Positions 34,173 to 43,760 of a stretch of DNA of 64,000 nucleotides are shown in pieces. Position numbers and translations under genes: made by a program. The notes under the pieces were generated by a model. The model searched no databases. It saw only the letters and a list, made by a program, of their open reading frames with translations, and was not told where the DNA came from. This DNA comes from Solibacillus merdavium (GTDB taxonomy: Bacteria; Bacillota; Bacilli; Bacillales_A; Planococcaceae): contig NZ_JACSPW010000002.1 of assembly GCF_014836935.1 (NCBI RefSeq), forward strand, positions 1-64,000. Reading direction: 5' to 3'. Position 1 is the stretch's first letter. Each line of letters starts with the position of its first letter.

Positions 34173-34478
34173 CTATTTCGTAGCTACTTTTGGTAATACG
34201 ATTTTTTTGTTATTGCGTGATTCTTTATATAAAACAACTGTTAAGCCAATTAGTTGTACCAGCTCTGCACGTGTTCCTTCAGCAAGCTCTTCTGCTACAA
34301 CATTTTTATCTTCTTCACAGTTATCTAAAATGCGTACTTTAATAAGCTCGCGTACTTCTAATACATCGCGTAATTGTGCAAGCATTGCATCATTTACGCC
34401 ACCTTTTCCAACTTGGAAAATTGGATCTAAGTGATGTGCCTCAGCACGTAAAAAACGTTTTTGTTTACCTGTTAACAT
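34173..34478 (-). CDS. yhbY: YhbY-type CRM-domain RNA-binding protein (YqeI)
   Basis: 101 aa. Single CRM domain: LTGKQKRFLRAEAHHLDPIFQVGKGG-type N-terminus and a basic C-terminal helix. The family associates with the pre-50S ribosomal subunit. It lies downstream of yqeH-aroE, within a ribosome-assembly neighbourhood, and follows the aroE stop by 6 nt. Confidence 0.92.
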   Translation of the reverse strand: MLTGKQKRFLRAEAHHLDPIFQVGKGGVNDAMLAQLRDVLEVRELIKVRILDNCEEDKNVVAEELAEGTRAELVQLIGLTVVLYKESRNNKKIVLPKVATK

Positions 34479-34484
34479 AATAAT

Positions 34485-35315
34485 TTACTTTCCTCCTAAT
34501 TGCGCCGTCAAACGGGCAATCATTGCATTTGTATTTGGATAATGGCCTAACCAATATTCATAGGCAATCGCCCCTTGATGCACGAACATGCCTAAACCAT
34601 TAACAATTGTCGCCCCTTTTTGCTCAGCCGCTTGCAAAAATGGCGTCATTAATGGATTATACACAATATCTGCAGCAATTGCGCTTGCCGGGAACTTTTC
34701 AAGCGAAAACGGCAGGGCAAAGTCCCCCGTTGTCATTCCTGCCGGTGTTGTTTGTATAAAAATTTGGAAAGCAGCTAAGTTCTGTTCTGCTTGTTGCAAT
34801 GAAATAGCTTGGCCTTCATTCATCTCATCTGTAATTTGCTGTGCATTTTCAACCGTTCGATTGGCAATCGTTATATCTGAATAACCTATAAGTTGAAGGG
34901 CAAATGCGATACCACGTGCTGCTCCACCGGCTCCGATTAATAGAATCGGTGCATCACGCTTGTTTGTACCGATTACTTGCTCTAATGCTTTCACAAATCC
35001 CGGACCATCTGTATTATAGCCCTTTAGTTTCCCTTCAGCTGTACGAACGACAGTATTGACCGCGCCCATCTTTGCAGCGAGTTCATCAAGTTCATCCAAA
35101 AAGGGAATAATCGTTTGCTTATGCGGTATTGTTACATTCCAGCCACTTGCGCCCAACAGCTTGAATGATGCTACAGCTTGTTGTAAATGTTCATGCTTCA
35201 CATGTACCGGAATATAAGCCGCATCCACATTCTCTTCTTCATACCATGCATTATGCATCTCCGGAGATTTTGACTGTGCAATCGGATCCCCAATAACCGC
35301 AAACCACTTCTTCAT
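34485..35315 (-). CDS. aroE: Shikimate dehydrogenase
   Basis: 276 aa from the ATG at 35315 with AGAAGG 8 nt upstream (an in-frame TTG is two codons earlier). Substrate-binding SKSPEMHN (near 15) and NVTIPHKQ (catalytic Lys region) precede the NADP-binding GAGGAARG. It reduces 3-dehydroshikimate in the aromatic amino-acid pathway. Confidence 0.95.
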   Translation of the reverse strand: MKKWFAVIGDPIAQSKSPEMHNAWYEEENVDAAYIPVHVKHEHLQQAVASFKLLGASGWNVTIPHKQTIIPFLDELDELAAKMGAVNTVVRTAEGKLKGYNTDGPGFVKALEQVIGTNKRDAPILLIGAGGAARGIAFALQLIGYSDITIANRTVENAQQITDEMNEGQAISLQQAEQNLAAFQIFIQTTPAGMTTGDFALPFSLEKFPASAIAADIVYNPLMTPFLQAAEQKGATIVNGLGMFVHQGAIAYEYWLGHYPNTNAMIARLTAQLGGK

Positions 35316-35352
35316 CAACAATACCTTCTTTCAACTTATCACAATCATTCAA

Positions 35353-36456
35353 CTAAATTAACGATGGGCGGATGAATACTTCTACCCCTTTTGGAGCATG
35401 AGCGGCTACAACTACATTCGCATGCTGTACCGTTACCCATCCTAATCCTGAAATGACCACATCTGTTTTTGCTTCTTTAATTGAGAATTCGTGGCGTACT
35501 AGCGGTGGCAGTTGTTCAATATGCTTTGTAGTTGGGGGAGCCAATAATTCACCTTTATGCTCTTCATATAAGCTATCCGCACGTTCCAGCTTCGTTCTGT
35601 GTATTGGTAAGTCGTTTGCTGCATGTATTGTAAATGCAGCACGTTCACCCTGAATAAAATCAAAACGGGCAAGTGCTCCAATAAATAATGTTTGCCCTGG
35701 ATTTTGCTGATAAACTTTTGGCTTAATTTCTTTTTTTGGCATAATGTATTTCAATTCGCTCGAATCAATATGGTGAGCCATTTGATGATGATTAATAATA
35801 CCTGGTGTATCATATAATGATGCACCGTCATCCAGTGGAATTCCAATCATATCCAATGTTGTCCCTGGGAAGTGAGATGTTGTTATAATTTCACCTTCCC
35901 CTGTAGCCTGCTTAATTATACGGTTAATGAATGTTGATTTCCCTACATTTGTACAGCCCACTACGTATACATTCTTGCCATTACGATATTCTTCAATTGC
36001 TTCGACTACTTCCTGCATACCCATTCCTTTATGAGCGGATACAAGTTTAACGTCGATTGGCTTTAACCCTAACGCCTTTGCTTCACGCTTTAGCCAATTA
36101 ATTACTTTCTTCTCTTTCACTGATTTAGGTAAAAGATCTGCTTTGTTGGCCACTAATAGCACAGGATTATTTCCTACAAAGCGGTGCAAACCAGGTAACC
36201 AGCTGCCATTAAAATCAAAGATATCTACGATTTTTACGATGAGGCCTTCCTGTTGTCCAAGACCGTTTAAAATACGTAAAAAGTCGTCATCTGTTAAGCT
36301 GACTGGTTGAATTTCATTGTAATTTTTTAAACGGAAACAGCGTTGGCAAATAATCATTTCCTTTTCTAGAGAGGATGCAGGGGCATACCCTAATCCATTT
36401 TTATCTTCTGTTTGAATCACTGTTCCACAGCCAATACATTGTGGCATTTCGTTCAT
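35353..36456 (-). CDS. yqeH: YqeH, circularly permuted ribosome-assembly GTPase
   Basis: 367 aa. An N-terminal zinc finger (CIGCGTVIQ...CQRCFR) is followed by GTPase motifs in permuted order: NKADLLPK (G4), SAHKG (G5), GCTNVGKST (G1), then DTPG (G3). The C-terminal domain is TRAP-like. It functions in 30S subunit maturation. Between yqeG and aroE as in B. subtilis. Confidence 0.95.
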   Translation of the reverse strand: MNEMPQCIGCGTVIQTEDKNGLGYAPASSLEKEMIICQRCFRLKNYNEIQPVSLTDDDFLRILNGLGQQEGLIVKIVDIFDFNGSWLPGLHRFVGNNPVLLVANKADLLPKSVKEKKVINWLKREAKALGLKPIDVKLVSAHKGMGMQEVVEAIEEYRNGKNVYVVGCTNVGKSTFINRIIKQATGEGEIITTSHFPGTTLDMIGIPLDDGASLYDTPGIINHHQMAHHIDSSELKYIMPKKEIKPKVYQQNPGQTLFIGALARFDFIQGERAAFTIHAANDLPIHRTKLERADSLYEEHKGELLAPPTTKHIEQLPPLVRHEFSIKEAKTDVVISGLGWVTVQHANVVVAAHAPKGVEVFIRPSLI

Positions 36457-36508
36457 TAACTATTTCCTCCTAACTGGTATTGCACAACTATACAACTTGG
36501 GCTACTTA

Positions 36509-37024
36509 TTAGTCTTCCCAAGGATACTTTCCTTTTCTTCTTAAATCATTGTAAACACGACGTTCTACAAAACGGTTAAATTTTGTAACAAGTCCGTCGG
36601 AATCTGCTACGGGGCGCACTAAAAATGTATACAGCTTTTGACGCTTCGCACCCATTACATCCGTCAATAATTGGTCTCCCAACATAGCTACTTCATGGCG
36701 ACGTAGACGTAACTGTACAAGCGCCGCATAATAAGCCGCACCTAACGGTTTTTTCGCCCTAAAAATAAACGGAATACCATGAGGTTCTGCAAATTGACGT
36801 ACGCGTGCTTCATTATTATTTGATGCAATAATAATTTTGATGCCTGATTCACGCATCATTTCAAACCATTGTACAAGTTCATCTGTTGCATCCGCACGAT
36901 CCCATTCCACTAGGGTATTATCCAAATCCGTAATAATACCTTTAATGCCTAATTCGTTTAATTTTTCTGGTGTAATTTCAAATACACTACGAACAAATTC
37001 ATCTGGTAATAAAAAGTTGTACAA
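36509..37024 (-). CDS. yqeG: YqeG, HAD-superfamily phosphatase
   Basis: 171 aa, HAD subfamily IIIA. Motif I is TDLDNTLVEW (nucleophile Asp near residue 33), motif II IASNNN, and motif III MLGDQLLTDVMGA with the lysine in RAKKP before it. Related to phosphatidylglycerophosphate phosphatases (GEP4-like); activity here is inferred. First gene of the yqeG-yqeH-aroE-yhbY-nadD-yqeK-rsfS-yqeM run. Confidence 0.9.
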   Translation of the reverse strand: MYNFLLPDEFVRSVFEITPEKLNELGIKGIITDLDNTLVEWDRADATDELVQWFEMMRESGIKIIIASNNNEARVRQFAEPHGIPFIFRAKKPLGAAYYAALVQLRLRRHEVAMLGDQLLTDVMGAKRQKLYTFLVRPVADSDGLVTKFNRFVERRVYNDLRRKGKYPWED

Positions 37025-37058
37025 AGCCGTTACCCCTAACTCAAAATTTATTTAATCA

Positions 37059-37841
37059 TTATAACATAGTAGCAAATGCTTCTCCCATTTTTATCTTCGC
37101 ACCATTCGTTACATTCTCAGTAAATTCAATAGCATTCTGTTCAAATAGCATAACAACAGTCGATCCGAAAGAAAAATAGCCGACTTCTTCCCCTTTTTTC
37201 CATTGCGTTGATTTGTTTGTAAGTTGAATAGAATTAACAAATGTTGCACCTACTTTAATAAAGGCAGTACAAAAATCTTTTTCATAGTTAATTTCGCTAA
37301 TCATACGATAATTATGACTAATCGGTTTTTTTCCATATTGTAGACCCATTTGGTTTACTGGGTAGGATTTCTTACCCAAAATGTATTGACGCGTAATGAC
37401 ACCATCAACCGGACTATGAATACGATGATAATCAGCAGGGCTTAAATAAAAGACAATATACTTGCCATTGCTATATCTGTTAGCCTGCTCTTCATTTCCC
37501 AATAAATCCACTAATGAATACGGTTTATTTTTAACTGTAAACATCATACCATCCTTAATATCGCCAAACGCTTCCAATTTCGCATCCACAGGACTCGCAA
37601 ATATATTTGAACGTATATCTACAGGACGCACTTCACCTTTTAGCTCACGGACAAAAAAATCATGTAAACTTGTAAAATCTTTTGGTGATTTTGAAACTTC
37701 TTGTATATTAATTCCGTATATTTGACTATAACTACGAATAAAATTTTTACTCATACGTGATTGAGCAACATGTTGTAAAACTTTCGAAGAGAGCTTACCG
37801 TTTGATAGTTCTATCAAATTGCGGTATAATTTTTCCTTCAT
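37059..37841 (-). CDS. psd: Phosphatidylserine decarboxylase
   Basis: 260 aa from the ATG at 37841; GGAGG is 8 nt upstream and an in-frame ATG at 37856 overlaps it. SPVDAK, YHRIHSPVDG and the self-cleavage motif FGST near residue 230 are present, giving a pyruvoyl group on the Ser of the small subunit. It makes phosphatidylethanolamine from phosphatidylserine. Its partner pssA is divergently oriented 158 nt away. Confidence 0.94.
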   Translation of the reverse strand: MKEKLYRNLIELSNGKLSSKVLQHVAQSRMSKNFIRSYSQIYGINIQEVSKSPKDFTSLHDFFVRELKGEVRPVDIRSNIFASPVDAKLEAFGDIKDGMMFTVKNKPYSLVDLLGNEEQANRYSNGKYIVFYLSPADYHRIHSPVDGVITRQYILGKKSYPVNQMGLQYGKKPISHNYRMISEINYEKDFCTAFIKVGATFVNSIQLTNKSTQWKKGEEVGYFSFGSTVVMLFEQNAIEFTENVTNGAKIKMGEAFATML

Positions 37842-37998
37842 TCTATGTCCTCCCATTTATAATAAATATGGAATAAAGATAAATTATATAATGTATAGGC
37901 GCTCAAGGAAAGGTATTATGCAGAATTAAACTATTACCTTTTTTTCTAAGGAAGAAGTATAATAGAGAATAGCCGAAGCGCAAGGGAGTGTTTTACCA

Positions 37999-38538
37999 AT
38001 GTTTTTACTTCAAAAAGTGGATTCAACATTAAAAAAAATTAAAGCCAATGCTGCAAATATTATTACAATTACAAATATGTCATTTGGTGGCGCCGCAATT
38101 ATGGCAACCTTAAATGAATACTATAGCTATAGTGTTTTATTAATTTTTATTGCTGCTTTTTTAGATCGTTATGACGGGAAAGTTGCCCGCAAATTTAATC
38201 AGGAATCCGAATTAGGAAAACAACTTGATTCCATGGCTGATATTATTTCTTTCGGTGTCGCCCCAGCCCTGTTAATGTATGAAATGGCGTTAATGGATGC
38301 AGGTATTACCGGTATGATGATGCCTGTACTATTTATTGCTGCTGGTGCATTAAGGTTAGCACGATTTAATGTAATGGATTCGACTGGATATTTCGTTGGT
38401 TTGCCAATTACAGCAGCCGGTACATTGCTCACGTTCTCTTATTTCTTTACAAATTCATTGTCTAACACATTTTACATGATTCTTTTCCCCGTATTAGCAC
38501 TACTGATGGTAAGTACATTTACATTAAAGAAGGTGTAA
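37999..38538 (+). CDS. pssA: CDP-diacylglycerol-serine O-phosphatidyltransferase
   Basis: 179 aa integral membrane enzyme with about six hydrophobic segments. The CDP-alcohol phosphatidyltransferase signature DG-x2-AR-x8-G-x3-D-x3-D is complete (YDGKVARKF...GKQLDSMAD, residues 55-77). Product is phosphatidylserine, used by Psd next door. ATG start with GGGAG upstream. Confidence 0.93.
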   Translation: MFLLQKVDSTLKKIKANAANIITITNMSFGGAAIMATLNEYYSYSVLLIFIAAFLDRYDGKVARKFNQESELGKQLDSMADIISFGVAPALLMYEMALMDAGITGMMMPVLFIAAGALRLARFNVMDSTGYFVGLPITAAGTLLTFSYFFTNSLSNTFYMILFPVLALLMVSTFTLKKV

Positions 38539-38566
38539 GAGCAAATTCAGCTCTTACACTTTTTTC
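38533..38566 (+). terminator. Terminator of pssA
   Basis: GTGTAAGAGC/GCTCTTACAC stem with a T run; it overlaps the last codons of pssA. Confidence 0.88.
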
Positions 38567-38585
38567 ATTTCTCCGCAAAATTTAT

Positions 38586-38593
38586 CATATACT
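38586..38593 (+). promoter_or_regulatory. Possible SigE-type -10 element of sigK
   Basis: CATATACT agrees with the SigE -10 CATACANT at 7 of 8 positions and lies 29 nt before the sigK start, but no clear -35 is seen. Confidence 0.3.
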
Positions 38594-38621
38594 GTCGAAA
38601 AGACGAAAGGATGTATATTGC

Positions 38622-39323
38622 TTGAGCGGTTTTGTGACAGCATTGCTTCAACTTTGGCTTGAGCTTCCCGCACTATTGGGCTATTTAAAAGGTCAAACGT
38701 TTTACAAACCTTTATCACGTGAGGAAGAAGAAGAAGTCATTAATCGTTTTATAAATGGCGATGAAACGGCACGAGTTGAACTGATTGAACGTAATATGCG
38801 ATTAGTTGCCCATGTCGTAAAGAAGTTCCATCCCCCTCATGACTTACTGGACGATTATATTTCAATTGGAACAATTGGTCTTATGAAGGCAGTAAGCAGC
38901 TTTACTCCTGAAAAAAAGACCCGCCTCGCTACTTATGCAGCACGTTGTATTGAAAATGAAATTTTAATGCATTTACGTGCTCAGAAAAAAGTACAAAAAG
39001 ACGTATCATTATTTGAACCAATCGGAGTAGACAAAGATGGACAGTCACTGCAAATACGGGATCTACTACAGTTGGATGAACCTTCGACCATTGAAAAAAT
39101 TGAATTACGGGAAGATTTCGCACAGCTGTATCGTTATTTAGATACGTTAGACCCTCGTGAACTTGAAATAATCTCTTATCGCTATGGTTTACAAAACTTT
39201 GACCCACATACTCAAAAAGAAATAGCAAAACGTCTCAATATTTCCCGCAGCTATGTATCCCGCATTGAAAAACGTGCGCTAATTAAGCTTTACCAGCAGT
39301 TTAAACATAGTGAGAAAGAATAA
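38622..39323 (+). CDS. sigK: RNA polymerase sigma-K factor, uninterrupted
   Basis: 233 aa, TTG start with GAAAGGA upstream. A hydrophobic N-terminal stretch of about 20 residues (FVTALLQLWLELPALLGYL) is the pro-sequence removed by SpoIVFB. Region 2 (LIERNMRLVAHVVKKF, LATYAARCIENEIL) and region 4 (TQKEIAKRLNISRSYVSRIEKRAL) are complete. It drives late mother-cell genes such as coat genes. The gene is continuous: there is no skin-like element splitting it as in B. subtilis 168. It stands alone between pssA and mtnN. Confidence 0.95.
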   Translation: MSGFVTALLQLWLELPALLGYLKGQTFYKPLSREEEEEVINRFINGDETARVELIERNMRLVAHVVKKFHPPHDLLDDYISIGTIGLMKAVSSFTPEKKTRLATYAARCIENEILMHLRAQKKVQKDVSLFEPIGVDKDGQSLQIRDLLQLDEPSTIEKIELREDFAQLYRYLDTLDPRELEIISYRYGLQNFDPHTQKEIAKRLNISRSYVSRIEKRALIKLYQQFKHSEKE

Positions 39324-39380
39324 GTTCTTTTTTACAAATTTTTCGGATACCCGAAGAGCATTAATTTAATTTTTATTGCT

Positions 39381-39417
39381 AAAAAACTGCCTAATCCTTT
39401 ATCAGCGATTAGGCAGT
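39381..39417 (-). terminator. Terminator of mtnN
   Basis: ACTGCCTAATC/GATTAGGCAGT stem with a minus-strand TTTTTAG run. Confidence 0.85.
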
Positions 39418-39453
39418 GTAAATTGAATTATTCTTGCCGTTACGTTTAACTAC

Positions 39454-40146
39454 TTAAAGTTTTGTAATGGCATTTAACACGACTTCTGTCGAGTGCTTTG
39501 CTGCTACCGGTAAAAACTCATCAAATGACATGCCGGATTCTTGTCCAGCAATGTCGGATAATGCACGAATGACAACAAATGGTGTGTTGAACTGATGGCA
39601 AACTTGCGCTACTGCAGCTGCTTCCATCTCCACTGCTTTCATTGTTGGGAAATCTTTTCGAACCGCCTCAACACGCTCAGGATTGCTCATAAATACATCT
39701 CCTGAACAGATGAGTCCCACACTGTAGTTATGTTCCCCAACTTCTTTTACAGCCTCTTTAGCAACTTCCATCAATTTTTCATCTGAGTTATAGCATGCAG
39801 GCATCCCGGCCATTTGACCAATTTCATAACCGAATGCAGTTACATCTACATCATGATGGCGCACTTCATCTGAAATGACAATATCCCCCACATTTAAAGC
39901 GGCATCAAAACCACCTGCCGAACCTGTATTAATTACAACTGTTGGGTTAAATTTCTCCAATAAAATCGTTGTTGACATAGCTGCATTTACTTTTCCGATA
40001 CCGCTTTTCAACAGGATAACTTCCTTACCCTCGTATGTACCTGTTGTGTATTCACTGTTTGCAATTGTTTCTGTATTCGTATTTTGTAGAGCACCTCGTA
40101 ATAATTCTACTTCCTGCTCCATTGCGCCAATTACTGCAATCTTCAT
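39454..40146 (-). CDS. mtnN: 5'-methylthioadenosine/S-adenosylhomocysteine nucleosidase
   Basis: 230 aa, PNP/UDP family. The motifs [10 protein letters not shown] at the start, [19 protein letters not shown] (ribose-binding Met-Glu) and RALSDIA (catalytic Asp) are present. It cleaves MTA and SAH, recycling methionine and relieving methyltransferase inhibition. 41 nt after yrrS, likely one transcript. Confidence 0.96.
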   Translation of the reverse strand: MKIAVIGAMEQEVELLRGALQNTNTETIANSEYTTGTYEGKEVILLKSGIGKVNAAMSTTILLEKFNPTVVINTGSAGGFDAALNVGDIVISDEVRHHDVDVTAFGYEIGQMAGMPACYNSDEKLMEVAKEAVKEVGEHNYSVGLICSGDVFMSNPERVEAVRKDFPTMKAVEMEAAAVAQVCHQFNTPFVVIRALSDIAGQESGMSFDEFLPVAAKHSTEVVLNAITKL

Positions 40147-40187
40147 TTGTTAATTCCTCCAATAAAACTATTTCTTGAATTATATCG

Positions 40188-40847
40188 TTAAACACCTTCA
40201 AGAGTGTTTAGCACTTCAACTTGAATAGGTTTCCATCCTTCATTGTCAATCCATTCAATACTTACCCGATACTTTTGTTCCTTATCCATTGATGTCACAA
40301 CAGCAATTGCACTTTTTGCATTTCCGTTATTATTTACACGTACTACTATGCTGTTTTCCTGTTCCAATTCAATGACACTGAAGATCGCTTTTAGCTTTTC
40401 CTCATAGTCAATATGCCCTTTTTCGAATGTCGACACATGTTCACCTGTTTGTGCGGTCGGATAGACAGGCCAATTCGAATTTGTAATTACTTTTTGAACG
40501 GCCGCGGTATCTGAAGGGCTTACTGTATCCTCTGTTTCTTCAGGTAATGGATCCGCTTCATTGGATGCATCTTCGCCCTCTTCTTTAACATCTTGCCCTT
40601 CTTCTGCTGTTTGTTCATCTTCTGTCGCTTCTGATTCACCTGCAGCTAGATTAGCTGGTGGTTCCTCTTGCTGGGCTTCATTAGATGCTGGCTCTCGAGA
40701 AATAATAAAAATCAATGTCGCGACAATTAATACAGCAACAATTGCGATTAGGTAGTTTAGGCTTTTATCCGCTTTCTGAAACTTCGTTTGTTTTATTTTT
40801 TGTTCCGCATACTGTTGTCGTGTTTGAAATCGCCGTTTACGTTCCAT
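40188..40847 (-). CDS. yrrS: YrrS-like membrane-anchored protein (DUF1510)
   Basis: 219 aa, AGGAGG before the ATG. A basic N-terminus (MERKRRFQTRQQYAEQ) precedes a transmembrane segment (about 29-48), an acidic low-complexity linker rich in Glu, Asp and Ala (about 55-120) and the C-terminal DUF1510 domain (NWPVYPTAQTGEHVSTF onward). The domain should lie outside the membrane. In B. subtilis yrrS neighbours greA and a penicillin-binding protein gene (pbpI); the latter is not present here. Function unknown. Confidence 0.85.
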   Translation of the reverse strand: MERKRRFQTRQQYAEQKIKQTKFQKADKSLNYLIAIVAVLIVATLIFIISREPASNEAQQEEPPANLAAGESEATEDEQTAEEGQDVKEEGEDASNEADPLPEETEDTVSPSDTAAVQKVITNSNWPVYPTAQTGEHVSTFEKGHIDYEEKLKAIFSVIELEQENSIVVRVNNNGNAKSAIAVVTSMDKEQKYRVSIEWIDNEGWKPIQVEVLNTLEGV

Positions 40848-40952
40848 TTCAATCTCCTCCTATGCATCATTATTTTAGCATTAGAAAAACAGATTGTGCA
40901 CTAAAAACACACGAAAGAACATCATTTCGAATTACTTATATTTCTTGCAACA

Positions 40953-40988
40953 AAAGAAAAGCAGCTAGCGATTTCAATGCTAACTGCT
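40953..40988 (-). terminator. Terminator of greA
   Basis: AGCAGTTAGC/GCTAGCTGCT hairpin followed on the minus strand by TTTTCTTTT. Confidence 0.75.
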
Positions 40989-40994
40989 AAGAAA

Positions 40995-41480
40995 TTATTT
41001 TACTTCTAAAATAACAACTTCCATATCTCCGCCTGGTGTAGTTAATTTAACCACATCATCAACATGTTTTCCCATTAAGGCTTTTGCAATTGGTGAATCA
41101 TTTGAAATTTTACCTTCCATCGGATCAGCTTCTGCAGAACCAACAATAGTGTATGACTCTTCAAAATTAGCACGTTTCCCGTTAATTAACTCATCGAATG
41201 TAACAGTTTTCCCTAATGAAATAGTATTTGATGAATCATCTTCTGTAATGATTACTGAGTTACGAAGCATTTGCTCAATTAGCGAAATTCGCCCTTCCAC
41301 AAATCCTTGCTCTTCTTTTGCTGAATCATATTCCGAGTTTTCCGATAAGTCACCAAAGCTTCGAGCAGTTTTTATACGCTCCACAACTTCCGGACGCTTT
41401 ACCGTTTTAAGCGTGTTTAGTTCATCTTCTAATTTTTGCTTTCCTTCAAGTGTCATTGGATATTGCTTTTCGTTTGACAT
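40995..41480 (-). CDS. greA: Transcription elongation factor GreA
   Basis: 161 aa from the ATG at 41480 with AGGAG 8 nt upstream. The N-terminal coiled coil bears the acidic tip ([15 protein letters not shown], residues about 45-60) that stimulates RNA cleavage by stalled polymerase, and the C-terminal FKBP-like domain ends with [15 protein letters not shown] cre-like sequence lies 25 nt upstream of the start. Confidence 0.95.
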   Translation of the reverse strand: MSNEKQYPMTLEGKQKLEDELNTLKTVKRPEVVERIKTARSFGDLSENSEYDSAKEEQGFVEGRISLIEQMLRNSVIITEDDSSNTISLGKTVTFDELINGKRANFEESYTIVGSAEADPMEGKISNDSPIAKALMGKHVDDVVKLTTPGGDMEVVILEVK

Positions 41481-41504
41481 TATTCCCACTCCTTAGTAAT
41501 AACT

Positions 41505-41518
41505 TGAAAACGTTTACT
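41505..41518. promoter_or_regulatory. Cre-like site upstream of greA
   Basis: TGAAAACGTTTACT fits TGWNANCGNTNWCA except for the last base. Single sites of this quality occur by chance, so this is tentative. Confidence 0.25.
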
Positions 41519-41519
41519 T

Positions 41520-41831
41520 TTCTACGTTTTTCTCTTCTGTATTAGCGTTCATAAATAACAGAAAACCCGACTACTAGTTTACAGTATGTGTAAATTACTT
41601 CTTTTAGAAGAGATTTACACTGCAAATACTAGCAGCCGAATTTCATGAATACTTATTTATCTATCAACAAATTTTCGGCATAAATTACGCCCAGATTTTA
41701 TTCAAATACACTCGAATAACTCTCTAAAAAATCTGTGACATTGCCAGGTACTAACTTTTTACATCCACCAATTAAAAATATGAGAGTTGTATAAAGTAAA
41801 ATGTAAATATTGTAAATACTACATCATCATA
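41520..41831. other. Intergenic DNA between udk and greA with an unexplained hairpin
   Basis: No gene is seen in about 310 nt. It contains a composite hairpin at 41588-41620: GTGTAAAT pairs with ATTTACAC and, inside, CTTCT pairs with AGAAG around TTT. No T run follows on either strand, so it is not a typical terminator. CTAG occurs on both outer sides. The greA promoter should lie here. Confidence 0.45.
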
Positions 41832-42467
41832 TTACAAGTTTGCCTCAGTTTCAAGAATTGTTTTTATTTTCGTAACCATTAAGTCTATAGCAACGTTGTT
41901 ATCTCCGCCTTCTGGAATGATAACATCGGCATATCGCTTTGTCGGCTCGATAAACAGATTATGCATCGGACGAACTGCTGTTAAGTATTGTTCAATAACA
42001 GAATCAGCTGTACGGCCACGCTCTTTAATATCACGCTGAATACGACGGATAATACGTAAGTCCGAATCCGTATCAACGAATAATTTAATATCCATTAAAT
42101 CGCGTAAGCTTTCGTCTTCTAATACTAGAATTCCTTCGACTATTATAACATCTCTTGGCTCTACATGTATTACATCGGCCGAGCGTGTATGTTGAACATA
42201 GTCATACACCGGCTTTTCTACCGGCTGATAAGACAATAGCTCATTAATATGTTGGATTAATAACTGATTATCAAACGCAAGAGGGTGATCATAGTTTGTT
42301 TTTAGACGCTCTTCAAACGTCATATGACTTTGGTCTTTATAGTAATAATCCTGTTCGATTACAACTACCGAACGATCTTTAAAAACATCATATATTGCAC
42401 GTGTTACACTCGTTTTACCTGAGCATGAGCCACCTGCGATCCCGATGACAACTGGTCGCTTTGACAT
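41832..42467 (-). CDS. udk: Uridine kinase
   Basis: 211 aa. P-loop [10 protein letters not shown] near residue 11, DHPLAFD substrate motif, and [12 protein letters not shown] lid region. It phosphorylates uridine and cytidine for salvage. The ATG directly follows the trhP2 stop, with AAAGGAG inside that gene, so it is translationally coupled. Confidence 0.95.
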   Translation of the reverse strand: MSKRPVVIGIAGGSCSGKTSVTRAIYDVFKDRSVVVIEQDYYYKDQSHMTFEERLKTNYDHPLAFDNQLLIQHINELLSYQPVEKPVYDYVQHTRSADVIHVEPRDVIIVEGILVLEDESLRDLMDIKLFVDTDSDLRIIRRIQRDIKERGRTADSVIEQYLTAVRPMHNLFIEPTKRYADVIIPEGGDNNVAIDLMVTKIKTILETEANL

Positions 42468-43745
42468 TTAGTTATTCTCCTTTCGCATCATATCAAAGTG
42501 TGATAATGAGCGATCTACTTTAAATTTTACAATTTGCAGTGGGTGTCGGGCAACATCAAGCTCATTGCCGTCTTCATCCCATATCTGACCAACTGTCATT
42601 TTGAATGTTTCCATATTTGGACCGAAAAATTCAACCGTATCTCCCGATTTGAAATAGTTTCGTTGTTCCAGCGTAACCATTTGTGTTTCAGCATCATAAT
42701 CCATTACAAATCCTGCGAAGTCCCATTTCATTTTATGTGAATGGAAGCCGAACATTTGCTGTTTATAGCTTGGTTCACCTTCAAAGAATGATGAAGCTGT
42801 TGCACGGTTTGCACAGCGTGCTAGCTCTTCTAGCCACTCTTTTTCAAACTTGAAATTTTCCGGGTCAGCACAGTAGGCATCGATCACTTTGCGGTATACA
42901 GAAACTACAGTGGCTACATAGTGAATAGATTTCATACGGCCTTCCACTTTTAACGAATCAATGCCCAATTCAATCATATGAGGAATAGATTCAATTAACT
43001 TCAAATCTTTTGGACTCATTGCGAAAGGTGCTTCACCTTCGTTAAATAATGCCACTTCTTCACCGTCATTGTTTTCATATAAATCATAATCCCAACGACA
43101 TGATTGACAGCAACCGCCTCGGTTCGAGTCACGTGCCGTCATATGGTTGGAAAGTGTACAGCGTCCTGAATAGGCAATACACATTGCACCGTGCACGAAT
43201 GCCTCGATTTCAATGTCTACCTCCTCTTTCATTTTGCGCATTTCTTCCCCGCCTACTTCACGTGCCAAAACTACTCGTTCTAAACCTTCATCTTTCCAGT
43301 ACTTTACTGCTTTCCAGTTCGATAAAGATTGCTGTGTCGATAAGTGGATTTCTAAACTTGGCGCTGCCTTTTTACACGTTTCGATAATAAGTGGATCCGC
43401 AACGATAATCCCTTTAACGCCGGCTCCCTCGATTGCTTGTAAATATTCTTCAAGCCCGTCCATATTTTCATTATGGGCAAAGATATTCGTCGTTACATAA
43501 ATAACCGCGCCGTATTTGTTGGCGAATTCAACGCCTTCCTTCATTTCCTCGATCGTGAAGTTACCCGCATTTGAACGTAAACCGAATTCCTGGCCACCGA
43601 TAAATACGGCATCTGCGCCGTAATGTACGGCTACTTTTAATTTTTCCAAGCTTCCTGCCGGTGCAAGTAACTCAGGCTTTTTTGTAATAACTGTTTTTCC
43701 GTTAATTGTTTCACGGATTTTTTCGTTTTGAATTAACTGTAGCAT
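42468..43745 (-). CDS. trhP2: TrhP2, U32-family tRNA hydroxylation protein (YrrO)
   Basis: 425 aa, peptidase U32 family. PELLAPAGSLEKLKVAVHYGADAVFIGG at the start and EAFVHGAMCIAYSGRCTLSNHM with CCQSCRW carry the conserved cysteines that in TrhP-type proteins probably bind an Fe-S cluster. The collagenase-like DUF3656/U32 C-terminal part follows. In B. subtilis YrrN and YrrO act in prephenate-dependent formation of ho5U34 in tRNA. Directly downstream of trhP1 and upstream of udk. Confidence 0.92.
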   Translation of the reverse strand: MLQLIQNEKIRETINGKTVITKKPELLAPAGSLEKLKVAVHYGADAVFIGGQEFGLRSNAGNFTIEEMKEGVEFANKYGAVIYVTTNIFAHNENMDGLEEYLQAIEGAGVKGIIVADPLIIETCKKAAPSLEIHLSTQQSLSNWKAVKYWKDEGLERVVLAREVGGEEMRKMKEEVDIEIEAFVHGAMCIAYSGRCTLSNHMTARDSNRGGCCQSCRWDYDLYENNDGEEVALFNEGEAPFAMSPKDLKLIESIPHMIELGIDSLKVEGRMKSIHYVATVVSVYRKVIDAYCADPENFKFEKEWLEELARCANRATASSFFEGEPSYKQQMFGFHSHKMKWDFAGFVMDYDAETQMVTLEQRNYFKSGDTVEFFGPNMETFKMTVGQIWDEDGNELDVARHPLQIVKFKVDRSLSHFDMMRKENN

Positions 43746-43760
43746 GTTGCGTTCTCCTTC

